Positions 13,009 to 20,700 of a DNA stretch of 64,000 nt are shown piece by piece. The notes beneath the pieces are model-generated. The model worked only from the letters and a program-made list of their open reading frames with translations, made no database searches and had not been told where the DNA came from. This stretch comes from Paracyclopina nana (lineage: Eukaryota > Arthropoda > Copepoda > Cyclopoida > Cyclopettidae): positions 15,128,001-15,192,000 of the forward strand of contig JAGUCH010000001.1 in NCBI GenBank assembly GCA_019096065.1. The letters run 5' to 3'. Both the position numbers and the translations under genes were made by a program. How positions within the stretch are numbered: position 1 is the stretch's first letter; each line of letters opens with the position of its first letter.

Positions 13009-14288
13009 TAGAAATTTGACAAAAACTTGATGAAAAGTTTCTTTCGAAACGAGTTTTTTATTATTGTAAGCGTAACACGAAACGTACACGAAATTCAATG
13101 AAAAAACGCGTTTTTGGAAATTTGATAAAAACTTGATAACTTTTCATCTTATCATAAATCAAAGAAACTCAATGAAAACGCATTTTTTGGCTGTGTGAAA
13201 CTCAATGTGAAACTTGATTGAAAAGAGCTAAAAAGGAGATAATTTAAAAAATAGACTTAAACCAAATTTGTTACAAATTCGATAAGTTGACAGAGATATT
13301 TATTGTCACAAATCTTGTAGATTACAAGTTCATCTTAGAAAAGGAAAGTACAACAGATTTCATTTGTTCCGGGCTGGTTCCAAGCAACGTGCGTACCATA
13401 TGAAAATTCTTCGCGGTCTTAGGCCGGTTCTTGAGCCGGGTCATGAGCCGGTTCTTGAGCCGGGTCTTGAGCCAGGGCTTTGGCTGGATCTTGGGCCGGA
13501 TCTTGGGCCGGGTCTTGGGTTGAGTCTTTGGCCGGGTCTTTGGCCGGGTCTTCTGCCGGGTCTTTGGCCGGGTCTTGGGCCGAATCTTGGGCCGGATCTT
13601 GGGCCGGATCTTGGGCCGGATCTTTGGCCGGGGCTTGGATTGAGTCTTTGGCCAGGTCTTGGGCTGGGTCTTGGGCCGGGTCTTGGGCCAGATATTGGGC
13701 CGAGTCTTGGCTCGAGTCTTGGGCCTGGACTTGGGCCAGTTCCTGGGGCTGGGTCTTGGGCCGGGTCTTGGTCTTGGTCTTGGGCAATGCCTTGAGCATT
13801 CAACTTGAAACTTTTTTAGCACAACAGGCTAGGTGCGTGCCACGAGGAATTTGCGAAATGCAAGTTCAATTGCAGCTGACTGAATTTTGTTGATGACTGG
13901 ATTTTTGATGAATTTACACAAAATGTATTCAAAAAAGCCAAAATTACATTTTGTACGATATTTTTTGCACTAGTAACTCTGTTTCTAACAAATCAAGTTT
14001 TTTATCAAGTTTCTTAACACATCTAATTTTTAATGAATTTCTGGAAACAAGTTTCTCCAAACTTGACAGAAATTCGTCCAATATCCATCATGTTTTGAAC
14101 AAGTTTCATAAACAACTTTAAAATTTATTTGTATTGAATTTTATTAGATTTGAAATTTACGAGTTTGAAGAAACACGAAAAAAACTTTTTTGAAACTTGT
14201 TTTTATCAAATTTGTTTTAGAAACTTGATAAAAAAGTGATAATGTGGAATTTGATCGCAGGAACTTTTCGAGAAAAGGGTTCGCTGGG
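12977..14288. mobile_element. TIR DNA element, CCCAGCG...CGCTGGG ends, 2-bp TSD AG
   Basis: Inverted ends CCCAGCGAACCCTTTT, flanked by AG on both sides (12975-12976, 14289-14290), 1312 bp. Both flanks of the interior are packed with degenerate AACTTGATAAAA/GAAATTTGA words. The centre is a 12-bp minisatellite (about 13430-13790). No transposase is seen. It interrupts the Thr-rich secreted protein gene. Confidence 0.7.
13430..13790. repeat. 12-bp minisatellite (TCTTGGGCCGGG-like)
   Basis: About 30 imperfect copies of a dodecamer, TCTTGGGCCGGG and variants such as TCTTTGGCCGGG. Because the unit is a multiple of 3 and lacks stops, several frames stay open on both strands (AGSW, PKTR/PGPR and AQDP repeats). 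I treat these as by-products of the repeat, not genes. Confidence 0.85.
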
Positions 14289-14373
14289 AGCGTAAGATCA
14301 AGTCAGACCCAGAACACCAAGACCATGATATTTTTTAGAGTAGCAAATATGCTAGACATTTGCTAATTGTATT

Positions 14374-14717
14374 TCAGGCTATAATGATGTTGTCTTGAGC
14401 AAAATTTTTAGGCTCTTTCAGATGCTTCGTTAGGAAATGCTTTTTTATCGATGATCCTACGGAAGAATTGTTGCACAAGACACACAGGTTTGTGTTGGTA
14501 TTGGGATTCTTGTACACATGCGACTCGATGAATTTATCCAGCCTCGACTTGAACTTTTCGTCCCTGGTCATGTGAGTCATGAGATGCTCCCGCTGGTTAT
14601 AGAGGTCTCGGCAGGTTAATCCACAAATAAGGCACTGGTAACGACCTTCCTCCGTACGAGACGACATGGACGTAATGTAAGCATGAATTTCACAAGCCAA
14701 ATTGAGTTGCTCGTCAC
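14374..14717 (-). CDS. Alternative last exon A17, most distal, two C2H2 fingers
   Basis: Acceptor TTTTCCAG, Gly junction (GDEQLNLACEIH). Finger 1 is CLICGLTCRDLYNQREHLMTH. Finger 2 is irregular (CVLCNNSSVGSSIKKHFLTKH), with 31 residues between the fingers, unlike the short linkers elsewhere. It is therefore the most divergent intact member. It sits just upstream of the TIR element ending at 14288. Confidence 0.8.
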
Positions 14718-17700
14718 CTGGAAAACAAACAAATTACAAAATTGTGGCCACGGCTACTAAAATGAATGAGGAAAACTACAACACTAGTGACAACGTGGAG
14801 TGAAAGCAGGCTCACTTACTTTATTAACCAGCAAATTTGTCATTTAGGGCATCTCCAAACGGTATTCGATGCTTGCAATACATGTGTGTCTTTAAGTAAT
14901 CTGTATTGTTGAATTTGGCCCCACAATATTCGCAGGTGAACGTTTGTCCCAGTCGAGCTGATAAATGAACGTTTCGATAATGCCTGTTGGCTGAGGAGAA
15001 GCAAGAGAATACACGACCACATTCATTACATAAGCATTTACTTCCACTCAGCTTAGTGATTACAACATCTGCAATATAAATCAAAAATTGATCATCTGGG
15101 GTCAACTTTGGCTTTCAGCATGGCTTTTGACAGCTTGTGCACAGATCTCAAATGGTCATCCAGGTACATTTTCACCGCATAGTATTTATTGCAAATCTGA
15201 CATCGATATCTGCGTTCACTTTTGTCAGTTGCATGGACCAATACGAAATGGCGTCTCGCGCTGAACATGGAGCCAAGTGTCTTGCCACAGCTCAAGCATC
15301 GCACTGATCCATCATCATAGGGCACAAGTCCCACCGTGGGGTCGTCTGCAGATTCATACACATCTAGGAAATGTTTATGATTTTACTCAATTTATTCCTT
15401 TATTGACTGTCCAGCTGGAGACATTATCATAGAGATATAACTAGCTTAAGAATACATCTTAAGGAGCTACACGATTACGCAACATTGTTTGAGTGATTTT
15501 GTGAGCAACCCTCAAGTGGTCGTTAAGGTAGATTTCGACTGTGAACCTTTTGCTGCAAATCTGGCATCGATATCTGCGCTCACTTTTGTCGGTTGCATGG
15601 ACCAATACGAAATGGCGTCTCGCACTGAACATGGAGCCAAGTGTCTTGCCACAGCTCAAGCATCGCACTGATCCATCAGCATAGGGCACAAGCCCCACCG
15701 AGGGGTCGTCTTCAGCCTCATAAACATCTAAGAAATGTATATTGTTATGCTAAAATTATTCCTTTATTGACTTTGCAGTTTGATAGCAATATATGTATTT
15801 CTAGTATAATCCTATGGAGCTACACGGTTACGCAACATTGCTTGAGTGATTTTATGAGCAACTCTCAGGTGGTCGTTAAGATAGATTTCCACTGAGAACG
15901 TTTTGCCGCAAATCTGGCACTTGAATCGTTTGTCTGACTTGTTCACTTCATGGACCAATCTGTAGTGCCTACGAGCAACAGACAGCGAGCATAAAGTCTT
16001 GCCACATCTTAAGCATCCAGCGGAGCCATCTTCATACGGAACAAGACCATAGAGTGGATTATCGATAGAATCTGAAAGAGGGGGACAATCGGTCACAATC
16101 ATGGCTGGAAATCAGGCCTTTTCTGTCCCAATGAAAAGCAAACATCTTTTCATGGCATGACTCTAGCTCGCATCATGGCTTTCGAAATTCGATGCACTGT
16201 TCTCATGTGGTTATCGAGGTACATTTCAAATTGAAACCTTTTGCGGCACACTTGGCACTGAAATTGAAATTGCCTCTCTGGAACCTTGTTCTTTTCATGA
16301 ACGAGCATGTAATGTCGGCGGCCACTGTTCATTGAACTCAGGACTTTTTCACAGCTCAAGCACTGCACACTTCCATCTTGATAAGGAACAAGACCAACTA
16401 GCGAATTTGAGCTGCAATCTAAGAGAGTACGCATACATTATTGAAGAGCTGAAACACTGACAAAAGCTATCCTATGGCATGACTCTAGCACGCAACATGG
16501 CTTTCGAAATCTGATGAATTTTCCGCATGTGGTTGTCCAAGTACATTTCAAAGGGGAACCTCTTGTTGCACACTTGGCATTCTAATTGCCTGCTAGCAGC
16601 TTTTCTCTTTTGATGGATACGGTGGTAATGCTGATTGCCGTGGTTAAAGTCGCTCATGACTTTGCCGCAGATCAAGCATCGCACACTTCCATCATCGTTG
16701 GGAACAAGGCCACCAATCGCACTTGAACTGCAATCTAAATAGACTACCAATTAACAAGTGTTTTTATATTGTAAGGCACAGGGAATGATCCTTATTGATT
16801 TTATGGCTCGCATCATCATGGCTTTCGAGATTCGATGGACCACCCTCAAGTGGTTGTCACGATAAATTTAAAATGGAAACTTTTTGCTGCACATTTGGCA
16901 TTTGACGGTATCTGTTATTTGGTGGCTCTCGTGAAGCAGCATTTAGTGCCGGTGTCTACTTTTCATGCTGCTTTTGACCTCATATACTAAATACTGCCCA
17001 CAATCGCGCACTATCGCGCACGAACGCGCAAATGCTAAATACTGCCCACAAATGATAACTAATTCATATTTTTGAGTGTGAGGCACCTGAGTTAACCCCA
17101 ACCTGTAGATTAAGCAAGGATCTACAAAATCCGTTTTTTGGCTGTCCTGAAACGCCCACAGTAGTACTTTTTTTCAGCTAAGAGCAGACTCAGCATTCTT
17201 GACCCTTTGCTGACCTCTGCTGAAAATTTGAGGCAGCTGAGTCAATTTTAAGGGTCGATTTCAGGAGTATCAACAAAACTGCTAAGTACTGCCCATGTAC
17301 TGAAAGTTGACAAGCATAAACTAGAAACTCCTGAAATCGGCCCTTAAAATTTTTTATTTGTTGTTGTTGTTGAAACCTTAAATAAGAGTTACTCTATGTA
17401 TTTTTGACCCTTTTTCATTTTATATCAGTCAATTATCATCTCTGGGCAGTATTTAGATTTAGCGCATTTGTGCGCGTTTTGATCCATGGGCAGTATTTAG
17501 TATTTGCGCGTTTGTGCATGATTGTGCGCGATAGCGCCCGTTTGTGCGCGATAATGCGCGATTGTGGGCAGTATTTAGTATGGGCCGCTTTTGACTTTGT
17601 CGCTACTCAAGCATCTAACGCTTCCATCAATCACGTTTGAGCAGCAGTCTAAGAGAGATCCAAAAGTTTTCATTAGTAGTGAAATCTAAAGTGATCCAAA

Positions 17701-20700
17701 AAGTTTTATTCAGCATAATAATCAGGGCGCGGCACAACTGGCTCAGGGGGCTTAATTATGTTTTTCATCATGGCTGAAGTGATGCCATGGGTCTGCCTCA
17801 TGTGAGTGTCTCTGGAAATTGCGTTTTTGCATAACACTTTGCATATTTTGCATCTAGCTGGCTGGTTGGGCTGGTGAGCGGAGGCATAATGGCGCTTTCC
17901 GGAATGAGCAGTGGCTAAGGTCTTTCCACATTTGAGGCAAGTGCATTTCCCATCCGGAAGCATTGCCAGGCCCATTTCTTCATCGGTGTCCTCCTCCCAA
18001 GGAACGCCAGAAAACGAGTCTACAATTAAGGCAATATTTAAGCTGAGCCTGGTGCGAACTTTTTGAGCATATCTCGCGTGATGCCATGGCTCTGTCTCAA
18101 ATGGCTATCTCTAGTTTGCTGATTTTTGAACACTTTTTTGCAAACGGAGCAAGGTGCGGGTTGGTTCAACCCATGCACGGATCTGATGTGCCTTTGGCCG
18201 TTGTTCACATTGCTTATCATTTTCCCACATTGGAGGCAGGTTACACGACCGTCCGGATGTTGAGCGAGGCCAGTGTAGTCCTCTTGAGGAAAGATCGCCA
18301 ATCGCCCTGCACAGTGGGAAAACTGCATCAAATCTCGTAAACAATGCTTCAGCTCAATATTGCACGCAACCTTGTATTTTATTAAGTCTACTTCAATTTC
18401 GTGCCCACTTATAAAAATGGTAATTTTCAATCATTATTATTTTTTCTGGTTGGGCAGTCTGACGGCGACTCCGTGATATTGCCTCAAATGAGACTCACCC
18501 TTCATTTTGCAGCGATTTTCAGCAGGTGTCACACTCGACAGGAGAAAAAACCACCAGATTCTCGTCTTCAAGGGAGACCTCGAGGCCTGTGTTGAATTTT
18601 AGGTTTGTTGAATACTTATTGCAGGCAGCTTTCTAAAATACAAATTACATAGCTGCAAGGTATGCCTCAACCTCTTTTAACTGCAATTTAAAGCTCTCCA
18701 ACTATCAACGTTATTTTCCTTATTCATTGATATAATCAACGCTTGTTACTCTTGGATTGTTTGAAAGATAGGATTTCAGCAGAAGAATTCTTTTTATTGA
18801 GAAATTATCTTTCCGGTTTCTGAGTTTGAATATAATCCGTTTGTAATTTATTCAGCGGCAGGTGGGATGGGGATAAACCCTTCCATTATCATAGTTTCAG
18901 TGACTCCGTGAACTCTCTTCATATGCTCATTTCTTGAAGTACGATTCTTGTATGTTTTGAGGCAAACTCTGCATTCGGCTGGCTTATTGACTTGATGAGC
19001 GGTGGCAAAATGACGTTTTGCAGCACTCGGTGAGGAGAACGTTCGATTGCACTTCAGACAGAGCACTTTGCCCTCGGGCAATATAACAACTCCTGAACCT
19101 TCATCTTGCTCCATAAGGAAATCATCGTCAAACATTGAGCCTAGTGTAGTAGGACAAATATTAAAAATCTAATGGCACAGGCACAAAGTTGTTTTTCAAC
19201 ATCGATTCAGTCACGTCATGAGCTCGCTTTAAATGATCTCTCATTGAAGTTCGATTTTTGTACGTATTGGAGCACAGCCTGCAACGCACTCGCTCAGTGA
19301 CTTGATGCACCGAAACAAAGTGACGCTTGGCATTGCTCATGCTGCTGATTTTAGCGTTGCACTTGAGACAAAGCACTTTTCCATCGGACATTTCAACTAG
19401 ACCCCAGTCCTCTGCAGGTGGCTGCTGATCCTCAACGCAATAGCCTAATGTCAAATAAATATTTATGAAAAACCTCAAGCAACTTGTCATTGTACCTATT
19501 TAATTTCATGAAATGATGATAAAATTGAGTAGCTCAGTTTCTGTGCATTTTTTAAAGGCAATTTCTATCTTGGCTGATATAAAAATAGGCTCCATATTGA
19601 CATAACAATTATCATTTAGAATTGGTAGATTCAAGCGTGGTTTCCACAAGTGCATTCAGTGGTTGGGTGGCCATTTCGGAGTCATTGCCAATTTGTTCAT
19701 GCTCTTTTTTGATTTCAGCTGCTGCCACTAAGTTTTCCGCGTCTTTAATGGACATTCGATGCAATCTATTGACATGCTTGTTCAGGGCAGGCCGATTTTT
19801 GCATGTGGCTTGGCAAATTTTGCACTGGAGAGGCTCGTTCTCTTGGTGAGTTATAGCAAAGTGTCGTTTAGCTGACCTCATAGCATTCAAGACTTTGCCA
19901 CAATGCGTGCATAAAACTTTTCCATCGTCCAGCTTTGTTAATCCACAACCTTTGATGTCGTCTTCATAAAATCCTGAATTGATAATAACTCGTTAATTAC
20001 AATGTTATTTTCTTGAAACTTTATTTTTAAAAATCGCACAACAATTAGTAGAATAACTTGCTCACTGCAGATCTATCTAACAGCAATTCATTCAACATCC
20101 CTTATGGAGAGCCCATGGCTACGATTAATGTGCTTGTTCAGTGACAACCGATTTTTGTAGAGCTTCAAGCAAAGTTTGCACTTTAGTGGTGCATTTTGAA
20201 TGTGTGCCAGGGCGAAATGGCGGCGACCAGTAGAAATGCCACTCAAGATTTTAGAGCAAAGTGAGCATTCGATTCTTCCGTCAGTTAGCCGATTTAACGT
20301 GGCATCAATGTCAGACTCGCTAAGCTCGTTTTTGACGTCAATGGTCTCATCACCGTCCGCATAAAATCCTGCATTGCAATATGGCTTTTATTAGATATGA
20401 AAAGGAACAACAACAACTGCAAAAAAAGTGCGACTAAAACTTTCAAGATTTTATTCTTATGACTCTTTGGCACATTTTTTGGGGTGAGGTCTATTTAAAT
20501 GATCCTCGTAGTTTCGAAGTTTAACCCATGTGATAATTTTTTGCAGATACACCATGAGAATTGTTTAAATGTGATGCTCTAGCTGCCTTATGCTTGAACG
20601 TTTTCTGGCAAATTGGACACTTCACTGGCTCGTGATACATGTGGACGTTGCGGTAATGCTGGATTCCAATTGCCTTCGAGCTCAAAATCTTACCACACTT

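Noticed and set aside
13322-13893. Several long overlapping frames on both strands (AGSW, PKTR, AQDP and PGPR repeats)
   Set aside because: All come from one 12-bp minisatellite without stops inside a transposon. They have no splice context or start that distinguishes one frame.
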